Shown: piece after piece, positions 9,484 through 18,001 of the stretch
How the letters are laid out: each line of letters begins with the position of its first letter
Numbering within the stretch: position 1 is the stretch's first letter
Origin: Methylocystis sp. KS32
GTDB lineage: Bacteria; Pseudomonadota; Alphaproteobacteria; Rhizobiales; Beijerinckiaceae
Direction of reading: 5' to 3'
Assembly: GCA_002862095.1 (NCBI GenBank)
Contig: PHSQ01000001.1
Location: 124,001-188,000 of the forward strand
Length of the DNA stretch: 64,000 nt
Program-made: the position numbers and the translations under genes
Notes under the pieces: model-generated
The model's database searches: none
Seen by the model: only the letters and a program-made list of their open reading frames with translations
Told to the model about the DNA's origin: nothing

Positions 9484-9806
9484 GGGGCAATGCTGGGCGC
9501 AAAGCATTGAGGTTCCGATAAAAAATTAGTGTCATTCCGCCCGCATTATTCAGCGTCTCGAACTTTGTGCCGCTCGCGGCGCGGTTTTCGGGTGACCCAA
9601 TCGAGAGTTTTCAGTGGCGCCGACGCGCGTTTTCGTCACCGGCGGCATGTCCGGCGCTCAAAGAAGAACGGTTTGAGGGACGAGTTTGGTCTGCGCGGCG
9701 CCCCGCTCCGCCGCTCGGGTGGCGAGCGGGGGGATTTTTTCTAGCGGGAAGTTCCAGATGTCCTGTCCGCAACCCTGTGCGGGCAAATGAATCCTCATCT
9801 TCGTCT

Positions 9807-9995
9807 TCATCTCGACGACGCGGCGATCTCGATCGGCCGAGGGTGCGGCGTGTCGAAGCAGCGCAATTGCTGGCCGCCATGGATGGCGTCGAACGTGTCG
9901 TCGATGGCGACGCGGTTGGGGATCTGCGTGAATGATTCGCAATAGAGGTCGACCATGGCGCGGTCCAGGCGCGGCAGCGCGCGGGCCTCCGGCAA
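9807..9995 (-). pseudogene. IS1380-family transposase remnant
   Basis: The minus-strand translation contains IDDTFDAIHGGQQLRCFDT, which matches the conserved region around the first catalytic Asp of IS1380-type transposases (pattern DIDDTxDxxHGxQQLxLFN). Upstream residues MVDLYCESFTQIPNRVA also fit that family. The frame stops just after it, with no continuation in another frame that I can identify. No terminal repeats were found. It is a short dead fragment of what would be an about 450-residue gene. Confidence 0.6.
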
Positions 9996-10151
9996 ATTTT
10001 AGGGCGAAAGATTGCGCCATATAGGCGGGGTTAGTATTTAACGCTCTCGCCGAAATTGGAGGCGGGACTCCGTTTTATAGAATGCTTGTTGTTTAGGCCC
10101 GCTATCGACTCTCGGTAAGGTTCTCCAAATTTGCTGTATCAAGTAACGCCC

Positions 10152-11537
10152 TCAGCGCGAAATTTCTCCCCCCACCTCGTCGACGCCATAGACGTCGTCG
10201 CGGAAATGCACGGCGCCATCGGCCGAGGCCCAGCCGGTCATATAGACCCAGATCACCGGCACGGCATGCGCGAGCTTCACTTCCTCGCGCTCGCCGGAGG
10301 CGATCTTGCTCATGATCGCGGCCTTGTCCCAATGGCCCGGCGCGTCCTCCAGCAGCCAGGCGGCCAGGTCGTAGACCCCCTGCACCCGCACGCAGCCATG
10401 GGAAAGGAAACGATAGTCGTTGGCGAAGAGATTCTTCGTCGGCGTGTCATGCATATAAACGGAATAAGGGTTCGGCATCGAAATGCGGATCGAGCCCAAG
10501 GAATTATGCGCGCCGCTGTCTTGACGCAGCGTGTAGTTCAGCGCCTTCTCGCTCGACCAGTTCACCGTTCGGGGATCGATTTCTTCGCCGCGATTGTCCA
10601 GCACGCGGATCTTCGCGCGCGCGAGATAGCCGGGATCATGCTGCATTTTCGGCGCGATTTCGTTCTTGATGATCGAACTCGGCACGGTCCAGGTCGGATT
10701 GATGTTCACCGCGACGATTTTCGCCGAGACCTCCGGGGAGTGATGCTCGACGTCGCCGACGATCGCGGTGTAGCGATGAGCAACGCGATCGTTCTCCACG
10801 GCGTCGACCGCGGTCGAGGGGATATTCACGACGATGTAGCGTTGTCCGAAAGGAAAATCGACGCCGGCGAGCCGCTGGGCGCTGGAGGCGAGCTGACGGA
10901 AGCGGGTCGCGGCGGGAACGTCGAGCGCACGGAGCGTCGCGCCCGCCACGACGCCGGTCTGGCGCAAGCCCATGCGGAACTGGAAATGTTTTACCGCCTC
11001 CGTGAGCTTATCGTCCCATGCGGGGCGGACCCCCGAGAGTGAATCGTCCTCGGCCGCGAGGCGTCGGCGCAGCGCCGCCACCGCCGGCCCCTTGGAGCCC
11101 GGGTGCAAGGGAACGCCGACCTTTGGCCAACCGCCCTGATCGACGATGGCGGCGTAGCGTTCCGAGGCCTTCGAGGTAGCGAAGAAGGTCTCGGGCTGCA
11201 GAACGGGCGTCGGATCGTCGGAGAGCGCGGTTTCGCGCGGCGGCGCCGGTGGCTTCGGCCTTGGCTTGGGCTTTACCGGCTCAACCGTGGCGGCAGGCTG
11301 GCCGGAAGGCGCTTGCGCGCCCTCGGGAGGAGGCGTCACGGGAAACATCGGCGTCATCGGAGTCGCTGCGGGCGCGGACGGCGGGGTTGCGCCCGAAGGC
11401 CGCGGCGTCGCCGGCGGCGTGGCCTGCGCCCATATCGGCGCGGAAGGACCAAGCGCCAAAACCCCCGCAAGGGCGAAAGCCGCCAAGGCCGGCGCGACGC
11501 CGGCTAGTGGCGATTGCGTCGCGCGCCTTTTTTTCAT
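10152..11537 (-). CDS. Periplasmic L,D-transpeptidase (YkuD domain, YcbB-like)
   Basis: The 461-residue protein would form 3-3 crosslinks in peptidoglycan or attach proteins to it. It has an N-terminal signal (MKKRRATQSPLAGVAPALAA, then a hydrophobic stretch) and a Pro/Ala-rich low-complexity region to about residue 110. A peptidoglycan-binding-like helical domain follows around residues 140-210 (LHPGSKGPAVAALRRRL), then the YkuD catalytic domain from about residue 225. The active-site motif SHGCVRV lies at 379-385 with Cys382 as nucleophile, and an upstream YMHDTP histidine is in place. It is divergent from IS debris and stands alone. E. coli YcbB is larger; this is the shorter alphaproteobacterial form. 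Confidence 0.9.
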   Translation of the reverse strand: MKKRRATQSPLAGVAPALAAFALAGVLALGPSAPIWAQATPPATPRPSGATPPSAPAATPMTPMFPVTPPPEGAQAPSGQPAATVEPVKPKPRPKPPAPPRETALSDDPTPVLQPETFFATSKASERYAAIVDQGGWPKVGVPLHPGSKGPAVAALRRRLAAEDDSLSGVRPAWDDKLTEAVKHFQFRMGLRQTGVVAGATLRALDVPAATRFRQLASSAQRLAGVDFPFGQRYIVVNIPSTAVDAVENDRVAHRYTAIVGDVEHHSPEVSAKIVAVNINPTWTVPSSIIKNEIAPKMQHDPGYLARAKIRVLDNRGEEIDPRTVNWSSEKALNYTLRQDSGAHNSLGSIRISMPNPYSVYMHDTPTKNLFANDYRFLSHGCVRVQGVYDLAAWLLEDAPGHWDKAAIMSKIASGEREEVKLAHAVPVIWVYMTGWASADGAVHFRDDVYGVDEVGGEISR

Positions 11538-11902
11538 GACTTGATTCCGTAAGCCTGTCAGTGATCTTCCGCCCTCGAAAAGAGCGCTGCAAGCAGCCGG
11601 GCGGGCGCTTGCTTGTTATTAATCGTCTTTTCGGCCGCGCCGCGCTTCAGGTCAACTTTATATTACCGCGAGCCGCCTGCGATGACTTAAGCTCCACACG
11701 CGGGGATTTTCAGGCGCCGACGGGCGGAAGCAACGTAGGATGGCTTTTTTCCCGAAATATGACCGAGGTGTTTCCAACGACTTAGATGAGCATTATCCGA
11801 GCATGGCGATTCAATAGGGGATTCGATATCCTGCTGAGGCCTCCCATATCCGAAGGAGGACGGTTGCGGCATTCCCACGCGACGCGGCGACGGGAGGGGC
11901 TC
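11538..11902. other. Intergenic stretch, no gene seen
   Basis: These 365 bases lie between the L,D-transpeptidase start and the IS630 remnant. They should hold the ldt promoter, but no convincing -35/-10 pair, hairpin or conserved frame was identified. Confidence 0.5.
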
Positions 11903-12460
11903 ATGCCGTTGTCGAAGGATTTTCGCGAGAAGATCGCGAATGCGATCAAGGGCGGGATGTCGCGGCGCGGTTCGACATTGCTCCGGCGACCGCCATTCGC
12001 TGGGCGAAGCGCGTTGAGACCATGGGCGGCGACCGCGGTTCGCAGCGCATCGAGGCGCACGCGCAGTTCATCATCAAAGAGATCAAGACGAAGCTGGACG
12101 TGACGATCATGGAGCTTGCGCGACGAGATCCGGGAGCGCCACGGCCAGTCCTTCGGCAATGGCGCGGTGTGGCGGTTGCTGGCGCGGCGCAACATCACGC
12201 GCAAGAAGAAGACCGGTCATGCGAGCGAGCAGGAACGCGATGACGTCGAAGCCTCGCGCGAAGCGTGGTTCGCAGGACAGCTCGATCTCGATCCTAAAAG
12301 CTCGTGTTCATGGACGAAACCAGCATCTCGACGAGCATGGCGCGTCGCTTCGGCTGGGGGGCCGCGCGGCGAGCGCCGCCGCGCCTCGATTCCGTTCGAA
12401 CCTTGGAACTCGGCTTGGTTTCTGGAGCGCCGCCCTGTCACCCGACGCTGACCGAAACGC
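11903..12460 (+). pseudogene. IS630-family transposase, frameshifted and truncated
   Basis: Reading through three frames recovers an IS630-type transposase. It opens with MPLSKDFREKIANAIKGGMS at 11903, then IRWAKRVETMGGDRGSQRIE near 12000. Next come EIRERHGQSFGNGAVWRLLA near 12120 and the first catalytic-Asp motif FMDETSISTSMARRFGWG near 12304. Each part is in a different frame, so at least three frameshifts are required, and the C-terminal half with the remaining DDE residues is missing. ISAs1-like sequence begins soon after, suggesting a second insertion or deletion. It is not functional. Confidence 0.75.
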
Positions 12461-12550
12461 TATGCATCATTGACTCACGCGCCTTGGCCGACACCCTCGG
12501 CTCTCTGTATTTTGAGGAAAACGGCGACGCGCGACATATCGCCATTGAAG

Positions 12551-12763
12551 ATGTGGCCGTCCACATACGGCGGCAAAACCTCCCGCCGCACCGGCGACAA
12601 ACGCAAAGGGTTGAAGTCGCTGCACAGGCTCAGCGCCTACGCCACCAACGCCCGGCTGACCTTGGCCCAGCGCTCGATTCTAGAGAAAACCAACGAAATC
12701 ACCGCCATTCCCGAGTTGCTCGACCACCTCGTCGAAACCCATCAGCTCAAGGGCGCGCTTCAG
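12551..12763 (+). pseudogene. ISAs1-family transposase fragment
   Basis: The plus-strand frame shared with trmD encodes [20 protein letters not shown] followed by [16 protein letters not shown] and [16 protein letters not shown]. This is the conserved core of ISAs1 (H-repeat-associated) transposases, where GKTSRR carries catalytic-domain residues. Both the N-terminal part and everything after [11 protein letters not shown] are missing. The fragment ends about 75 bases before the trmD start and is in frame with it, so a naive gene call would fuse the two. Confidence 0.72.
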
Positions 12764-12838
12764 CTGGGCTGCGTTTTTACGGATGGGGACTCCGGTCGCC
12801 TCTTTCAGGTCTGCTCGCCCTCGTGGCATAAGGCTTCG

Positions 12839-13546
12839 ATGTGGCGCGCGACGGTCCTCACGCTTTTTCCCGAAATGTTTCCCGGCCCGCTGGGTCTATC
12901 CCTTGCCGGCGATGCGCTGTCGCGCGGCGTTTGGGAACTGGAGCCCCGCCAGATCAGGGAGCATGGCTTGGGGCGCCACCGGGCGGTCGACGATACGCCG
13001 GCCGGCGGCGGGCCTGGAATGGTGATGCGGGCGGACGTGATCTGCGCGGCGATCGACGCCGCCCTGACGCCCGAGGACGCGCGTCCCCGCCTGCTGATGA
13101 GTCCGCGTGGCGCGCCCCTGACGCAGCGCCGCGTGAGAGCGCTTGCCAATGGGCCGGGAGCTATCATTCTCTGCGCGAGATTCGAGGGCGTCGACGAGCG
13201 AATCATTTCCGCCCGCGCGCTCGAGGAGATTTCCATCGGCGATTACATCCTCTCGGGAGGAGAGATCGCCGCCCTGGCATTGATGGACGCGTGCATCAGG
13301 CTTTTGCCGGGAGTGATGGGGGAGGCGGCCTCCGGAACCGAGGAAAGTTTCGAGGGCGGCCTGTTGGAATATCCGCACTATACCCGGCCTCGGATGTTCG
13401 AAGGGCTCGAGATTCCCGAAATTCTGCTTTCGGGCGACCACAAGAAAATCGCCCGTTGGCGCCGCGAACAAGCGCTGCGGCTGACGAGGGAACGCAGACC
13501 CGATCTCGTCGGGGAACTTCGCGGCGGCACCGGAAATATCGATTAG
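12839..13546 (+). CDS. trmD: tRNA (guanine37-N1)-methyltransferase
   Basis: TrmD (235 residues) methylates G37 of tRNAs reading CNN/GNN-type codons and prevents +1 frameshifting. It is a homodimeric SPOUT-fold enzyme using S-adenosylmethionine. The start [19 protein letters not shown] is the family N-terminus, and an AAGG about 7 bases before ATG 12839 supports it. The trefoil-knot motif [11 protein letters not shown] is present, as is the EYPHYTRP segment. In most relatives it sits in rpsP-rimM-trmD-rplS. Here it is alone, with transposase debris directly upstream and a convergent small gene overlapping its last 4 bases. Confidence 0.95.
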   Translation: MWRATVLTLFPEMFPGPLGLSLAGDALSRGVWELEPRQIREHGLGRHRAVDDTPAGGGPGMVMRADVICAAIDAALTPEDARPRLLMSPRGAPLTQRRVRALANGPGAIILCARFEGVDERIISARALEEISIGDYILSGGEIAALALMDACIRLLPGVMGEAASGTEESFEGGLLEYPHYTRPRMFEGLEIPEILLSGDHKKIARWRREQALRLTRERRPDLVGELRGGTGNID

Positions 13547-13785
13547 CGTCGTCCGACGGCGAGCGCGTCATAGATGAGGCAGCCAAGCAAGGCGCCGCCG
13601 GACTCCGCGCCGAATATGCCCAATTCCGCCGCCTCGGGAGCCAGGCTTTCGAGGAGCGCAGGCGCCGCGAATGCGCCCGCGACCGCGACAAGGGCGCAAA
13701 AATAGTCGAAAAAGCCATAGCGCCAATTCGACCAGAAATTAGTCATGAACAGCGCCGCGCCGATCGTCGTCAATGTCTCGAGCAT
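13543..13785 (-). CDS. Small hypothetical membrane protein
   Basis: The 80-residue frame ([20 protein letters not shown]...) has one or two hydrophobic segments, including [21 protein letters not shown] in outline, and ends convergent with trmD with a 4-base overlap. The upstream 240 bases are AT-rich and could carry promoters for both this gene and the exported-protein gene at 14031. No family is recognised. Its position and lack of frame interruptions favour a real gene, but this is not certain. Confidence 0.5.
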   Translation of the reverse strand: MLETLTTIGAALFMTNFWSNWRYGFFDYFCALVAVAGAFAAPALLESLAPEAAELGIFGAESGGALLGCLIYDALAVGRR

Positions 13786-14030
13786 GTCGCAACCTAAGCA
13801 AAGCTTTCCGAGCCAAAGCCTAACGCGCGCCGGTTACCCAATTTCTTCGCAAGCTTTGCTGGAGATCCGCAACAGCAGAAATTTAATCATTTGTTAATAG
13901 CAAAATCTTATTTTATTTTTTGCCACGCCCATGGTTATTATTTGCTGAATGAACGCCAGCCATTGCATGTATTGTTTCTACACCTATATTTGTTTGATGT
14001 TTTGTGTTCGATGCAACTAAGGAGGGACTG
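13786..14030. promoter_or_regulatory. AT-rich divergent intergenic region with strong ribosome binding site
   Basis: The segment around 13875-14010 is strikingly AT-rich (for example AAATCTTATTTTATTTTTT near 13902) compared with its GC-rich surroundings. It separates two divergently transcribed small genes. AAGGAGGG at 14019-14026, four bases before ATG 14031, is a near-perfect Shine-Dalgarno sequence. The region probably holds promoters in both directions; individual boxes were not assigned. Confidence 0.45.
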
Positions 14031-14324
14031 ATGAAACGCTCCCTATTAGCCATTCTTCTCGCCCTATGCATGGGCTTCGCTTTACAGCCGTCGCGGGCGC
14101 AGAATCTGTCTGGCGGCAGCACCACCGGTCCGGCGGTCGGCGGCAATGTCGAGCCCTCGACGGCCGTCCAAAAGCAAAATCGCCATATTCCTCATGCCGG
14201 GAAGCAAAAGGAGAGCGGGGTAAGCGGAACCTCGGCGGGCGCGCCGGCCATAGAAGGTCGGCCCGACACGCAAAGCGGACAGGCGCCCAAAGGCAGGGAA
14301 AAGACTTCTCGCCCCAGTTCTTAA
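14031..14324 (+). CDS. Small exported Gly/Ser-rich protein of unknown function
   Basis: The 97-residue product begins MKRSLLAILLALCMGFALQP and has a typical signal peptide ending near SRAQ (about residue 24). The mature part is polar, Gly/Ser/Gln/Lys-rich and probably disordered. The start is fixed by the perfect AAGGAGGG site upstream. Its stop overlaps the end of the convergent dehydrogenase gene by 4 bases. Strong translation signals and an AT-rich promoter region suggest an abundantly made periplasmic peptide. No family is recognised. Confidence 0.65.
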   Translation: MKRSLLAILLALCMGFALQPSRAQNLSGGSTTGPAVGGNVEPSTAVQKQNRHIPHAGKQKESGVSGTSAGAPAIEGRPDTQSGQAPKGREKTSRPSS

Positions 14325-15202
14325 CGGGTGGGGACCGGCTGGCCGCTACGATAGTCGTAGAAGCCGCGTTGAGTCTTGCGGCCGAGCCAACCGGCTTCGA
14401 CATATTTTACGAGAAGCGGGCAAGGCCGATATTTAGAATCGGCGAGCCCTTCGTGCAGCACCTGCATGACGGAGAGACAGACGTCGAGGCCGATGAAATC
14501 CGCCAATTGGAGCGGCCCCATCGGATGATTGGCGCCGAGTCGCATCGCGGTGTCGATCGCATCGACCGACCCCACGCCCTCGTAAAGTGTGTAGATGGCC
14601 TCGTTGATCATCGGAAGCAGAATGCGATTCACGATGAACGCGGGGAAATCCTCGGAGACGGTGATCGTTTTGCCGAGTCGGGTGATGAAAGCGCGGGCCT
14701 CCTCGAAGGTGCGATCCTCGGTGGCGATGCCGCGAATAAGCTCGACAAGCTGCATCCTCGGCACCGGATTCATGAAATGAATGCCGATGAACCGCTCCGG
14801 GCGCCCCGTGACAGCGGCGAGGCGCGTAATCGAAATCGAGGATGTGTTCGTGCCGATGATGGCGTCGGGCTTGAGCGCGAGCGCGACTTCCAACAAAATC
14901 TTGCGTTTGACCTCCTCGTTTTCGGAGGCGGCCTCGATCACGAGGTCGGCGTCGCGGAAATCCTGCACCGCAGGGGCCGACGAAAGCCGCGCCAGCGCCG
15001 CATCTCTCGCTGCGGCGTCGATGGTTCCGCGGTCGATGGCTTTTTGCATTTGCACTGCAATATCGTCCATGCCTGCTGCGATGCGTTCGCCGTTTACGTC
15101 GTTCAACGCAACGTCAAAACCCGCCAAAGCGCACACATGGGCGATACCCTTACCCATCTGTCCGGCGCCGATCACGCCAATCTTGCGAATTTCAAGGCTC
15201 AT
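14321..15202 (-). CDS. 3-hydroxyacyl-CoA (3-hydroxybutyryl-CoA) dehydrogenase
   Basis: The 293-residue enzyme would interconvert 3-hydroxybutyryl-CoA and acetoacetyl-CoA with NAD(P)H. The Rossmann motif GAGQMGKGIAHVCA starts at about residue 10. The catalytic histidine region GIHFMNPVPRMQLVE and the C-terminal helical domain ending KTQRGFYDY are family hallmarks. The chosen start MSLEIRKIGVIG is the usual N-terminus; a 27-codon upstream extension is rejected. It lies downstream of etfBA on the same strand but beyond their terminator, so it probably has its own promoter. The pairing suggests short-chain acyl-CoA or polyhydroxybutyrate metabolism. Confidence 0.92.
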   Translation of the reverse strand: MSLEIRKIGVIGAGQMGKGIAHVCALAGFDVALNDVNGERIAAGMDDIAVQMQKAIDRGTIDAAARDAALARLSSAPAVQDFRDADLVIEAASENEEVKRKILLEVALALKPDAIIGTNTSSISITRLAAVTGRPERFIGIHFMNPVPRMQLVELIRGIATEDRTFEEARAFITRLGKTITVSEDFPAFIVNRILLPMINEAIYTLYEGVGSVDAIDTAMRLGANHPMGPLQLADFIGLDVCLSVMQVLHEGLADSKYRPCPLLVKYVEAGWLGRKTQRGFYDYRSGQPVPTR

Positions 15203-15304
15203 GTTTCGGGGCGTCCCCAAACGAGATGTGGCTCTTGTTATGCAGTGCAATATAGCGCGCGTTTCGCCGTAATGAAAATCCAATCTTTTCAGATGATGGC
15301 CTTA

Positions 15305-15346
15305 GGCGAAAAGAAATAGGGCTCGAGCGTGATTTCGCTCGAGCCC
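15305..15346 (-). terminator. Rho-independent terminator of the etfBA operon
   Basis: An 11-bp perfect stem (GGGCTCGAGCG at 15319-15329, CGCTCGAGCCC at 15336-15346) is followed on the minus strand by TATTTCTTTT. It lies just after the etfA stop. Confidence 0.8.
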
Positions 15347-15360
15347 GAAAGCGCCCGCGG

Positions 15361-16305
15361 TCAGCGGCCGCTTTTGGCCAGTTCCGCGTCTAGTTCCGGT
15401 AGAGCGTTGAAAAGATCGCCGACGAGGCCGAAGTCGGCCACCTGAAATATCGGCGCTTCTTCATCCTTGTTGATGGCGACGATGACCTTCGAATCCTTCA
15501 TGCCCGCGAGGTGCTGGATGGCGCCGGAAATGCCGACCGCGATGTAAAGATCGGGCGCAACGGCCTTGCCGGTCTGCCCCACTTGCAAGTCGTTGGGGGC
15601 GTAGCCGGCGTCCACGGCCGCGCGAGAAGCGCCGATGGCCGCATTGAGGCGATTTGCGACCGGCTCGATGTATTTGGCGAAATTCTCGGCGCTGCCGAGT
15701 CCACGCCCACCGGAAACGATGATCTTGGCGGCGGTGAGCTCCGGGCGTTCGGATTGAGCCAGGGCCTCGCTCTTGAAGGCGGAAAGGCCAGGTTCCGCCG
15801 GGCCGGAAACGGGCTCGATCGGGGCCGAGCCCCCTTGTCCTGCCGCTGCGAAGGCGGTGGTGCGGACGGTGATGACCTTTTTCGCATCCTTGGAGCGCAC
15901 CGTCTGAATGGCGTTTCCGGCGTAGATCGGCCGCTCGAAGGTGTCCGCGGCGACGACCTTGATGATGTCCGAGATTTGGGCGACGTCCAGCAGAGCGGCG
16001 ACGCGGGGCAACACGTTTTTCGTCGCGCTGGTCGAGGGGGCGATAATCACGTCATAGGCCCCGGCGAGGCCGAGAATCAGCGCCGCGACCGGCTCCGCCA
16101 GAACATGATCATAAACCGCGGAATCGGCCAGGAGAACCCGTTCCACGCCCGCGAGTTCCGAGGCTTGCTCCGCGGCGGCGCGCAGGCCGGAACCCGCGAC
16201 GAGGACATGGATGGCTCCGCCGATTTCCTTGGCGGCGGCGAGGGCTTTCGCCGTGGCGGGCGCAAGAGTCCCATTGACGGTTTCCGCGAGAAGGAGCGTC
16301 GCCAT
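15361..16305 (-). CDS. etfA: Electron transfer flavoprotein subunit alpha
   Basis: EtfA (314 residues) with EtfB forms the FAD/AMP-containing carrier that takes electrons from acyl-CoA dehydrogenases to ETF-ubiquinone oxidoreductase. The N-terminus [16 protein letters not shown] is characteristic. The FAD-binding C-terminal domain shows [29 protein letters not shown] and [16 protein letters not shown]. The ATG lies 2 bases after the etfB stop, so a TTG two codons earlier that overlaps etfB was not chosen. It is co-transcribed with etfB and ends at a strong terminator. Confidence 0.96.
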   Translation of the reverse strand: MATLLLAETVNGTLAPATAKALAAAKEIGGAIHVLVAGSGLRAAAEQASELAGVERVLLADSAVYDHVLAEPVAALILGLAGAYDVIIAPSTSATKNVLPRVAALLDVAQISDIIKVVAADTFERPIYAGNAIQTVRSKDAKKVITVRTTAFAAAGQGGSAPIEPVSGPAEPGLSAFKSEALAQSERPELTAAKIIVSGGRGLGSAENFAKYIEPVANRLNAAIGASRAAVDAGYAPNDLQVGQTGKAVAPDLYIAVGISGAIQHLAGMKDSKVIVAINKDEEAPIFQVADFGLVGDLFNALPELDAELAKSGR

Positions 16306-16307
16306 GA

Positions 16308-17054
16308 TCAAATTACTCCCGCTTCTTTGAGTTTCGTCACCAGTTCCGTCACGGAGCCGACCTTGACGCCCGCCTTGCGGACCGGCGGCTCGGTGGTTTT
16401 CAGCACTTCGAGGCGGGGGACGATGTCGACGCCGTAGTCGGCGGGCGTCTTCACGGCCACCTCTTTCTTCTTGGCCTTGATGATATTGGGAAGACTTGCA
16501 TAACGCGGCTCGTTGAGGCGCAAATCGGTCGTGACGATAGCCGGCAATTTCAGTGTGACGGTCTGAAGGCCTCCGTCGATCTCGCGGGTCACATCAACGC
16601 TGTCGCCTGCGATCTCAACCTTGGAGGCGAAGGTTCCCTGGCCCCAACCCAGCAGCGCGGCGAGCATTTGGCCGGTCTGGTTGCTGTCGTCGTCGATCGC
16701 CTGTTTGCCAAGAATAATGAGGCCCGGCCTCTCCTCGGCGGCGATCTTGGCGAGAATCTTGGCGACCGCGAGTGGCTCGACCGTTTCGTCGGTCTTGACC
16801 AGAATTCCCCTGTCCGCGCCCATGGCGAGGCCGGTGCGCAACGTTTCGTCGGCCTTGGCTGGGCCAATGGTCACGACGACGACCTCGCTGGCCTTGCCCG
16901 CCTCCTTGAGTCGCAACGCCTCTTCGACGGCGATTTCGTCGAAGGGATTCATGGACATTTTGACATTGGCGAGATCAACGCCGGAGCCGTCGGCCTTGAC
17001 CCTGATTTTTACGTTGTAGTCGACGACCCGTTTGACGGGCACGAGAATTTTCAT
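16308..17054 (-). CDS. etfB: Electron transfer flavoprotein subunit beta
   Basis: EtfB (248 residues) is the partner of EtfA and holds AMP. The start [20 protein letters not shown], the [15 protein letters not shown] motif around residue 36, and [19 protein letters not shown] near residue 190 identify it. Length is standard. It is the first gene of the etfBA pair, about 100 bases downstream of the rhomboid gene on the same strand. Confidence 0.97.
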   Translation of the reverse strand: MKILVPVKRVVDYNVKIRVKADGSGVDLANVKMSMNPFDEIAVEEALRLKEAGKASEVVVVTIGPAKADETLRTGLAMGADRGILVKTDETVEPLAVAKILAKIAAEERPGLIILGKQAIDDDSNQTGQMLAALLGWGQGTFASKVEIAGDSVDVTREIDGGLQTVTLKLPAIVTTDLRLNEPRYASLPNIIKAKKKEVAVKTPADYGVDIVPRLEVLKTTEPPVRKAGVKVGSVTELVTKLKEAGVI

Positions 17055-17160
17055 CGTGCTACTCCCGGCGAGGGTGACGCGATGTCACCTTATGCGGCGA
17101 AACCTTGGAACGCGCTCTGGTAGCGGGCGCTTGGGCTCAAGTCAAACCCTTAAGAAACGC

Positions 17161-17895
17161 TCAAAACCGTGGCGGCGCGCCCAGATCCTCGGGCAGAGGC
17201 GGGGGGGATGGCGGCGGCGGGTCGAAAAGCCGCACGCCGCGGCGCTTGAAAAGGGGGGTCAAAGCCAGTCCGGCGAAAATGCCGCCGACATGAGCGAACC
17301 AGGCGACGTGACCCTGTTCTCCAAGGATGGCGTTAATGAATTGCAACAGAATCCATGTGCCGACGAACATCCAGGCGGGAGCGTGGATGGGAAAAACCCC
17401 GACCACGAGACCAAAAATCGTCGACCGGGGATAGAGAAGCAAGAAAGCCGCGCAAACGCCGGATATCGCCCCCGATGCGCCGACCAGCGGCGTGATCGTA
17501 TGAGGGGAAGCGTAAGCGAAGACGACGCCGGAGGCGACGCCGCAGCTCAAATAAAACAAGAGGTAGTGCAACGACCCCATCGCGTCCTCGATATTGTCGC
17601 CGAACACATAAAGAAACAGCATATTGCCAAGAATGTGCAACACGCTTGAGTGGAAAAACAACGACGTTATCAGAGTCAAGGGCGCGGGCGGTCCGACGAT
17701 CCATTTGGCGAGCGCCGCTTCTCCGAACAATACGCGAGGGATCACCGCGAAGCCGCGCATGATCGTCAGCGGGTCGCCGAAAATTTCGCTCTGAACCAGA
17801 GCGAAAACCAGGACGTTGAGGGCGATCAGCGTCCAATTGACGACCGGTCGGCGCAGATAGCGCATCGGCGTATCGTCGTATATCGGCATCACCAT
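17161..17895 (-). CDS. Rhomboid-family intramembrane serine protease
   Basis: The 244-residue polytopic membrane protein should cleave transmembrane substrates within the bilayer. Catalytic Ser141 lies in GASGAISG (139-146) and catalytic His202 in AHVGGIFAG. The HILGNMLFL segment supplies the oxyanion Asn91. About six membrane helices span residues 20-215, and the C-terminus is a Pro-rich cytosolic tail (PPPPSPPPLPED). A second ATG (17889) is possible. It may share a transcript with etfBA downstream. Natural substrate unknown. Confidence 0.9.
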   Translation of the reverse strand: MVMPIYDDTPMRYLRRPVVNWTLIALNVLVFALVQSEIFGDPLTIMRGFAVIPRVLFGEAALAKWIVGPPAPLTLITSLFFHSSVLHILGNMLFLYVFGDNIEDAMGSLHYLLFYLSCGVASGVVFAYASPHTITPLVGASGAISGVCAAFLLLYPRSTIFGLVVGVFPIHAPAWMFVGTWILLQFINAILGEQGHVAWFAHVGGIFAGLALTPLFKRRGVRLFDPPPPSPPPLPEDLGAPPRF

Positions 17896-17943
17896 CGAGG
17901 CGTTCCATTTCGTCCAAAGCGTCTTCGTCGCCCGAGTTCGACG

Positions 17944-17977
17944 AAAAAAGTCCCGGGGCGCCGGCCTGCGCCCCGGG
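17944..17977 (-). terminator. Rho-independent terminator after pntB
   Basis: A 10-bp stem (CCCGGGGCGC at 17952-17961, GCGCCCCGGG at 17968-17977) is followed on the minus strand by a six-T run (17944-17949). It ends the transhydrogenase operon. Confidence 0.85.
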
Positions 17978-18001
17978 CTATACCGAAAGCCAGAAGCCTG
18001 G

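Noticed and set aside
12470-13546. Single 358-residue gene including IS fragment and TrmD
   Set aside because: The first 123 residues are ISAs1 transposase debris and unrelated sequence; TrmD starts at the conserved [12 protein letters not shown] with an AAGG site upstream.
14066-15319. 417-codon plus-strand frame
   Set aside because: It covers the antisense of the hydroxyacyl-CoA dehydrogenase and has arginine/histidine-rich composition typical of a GC-rich shadow frame.
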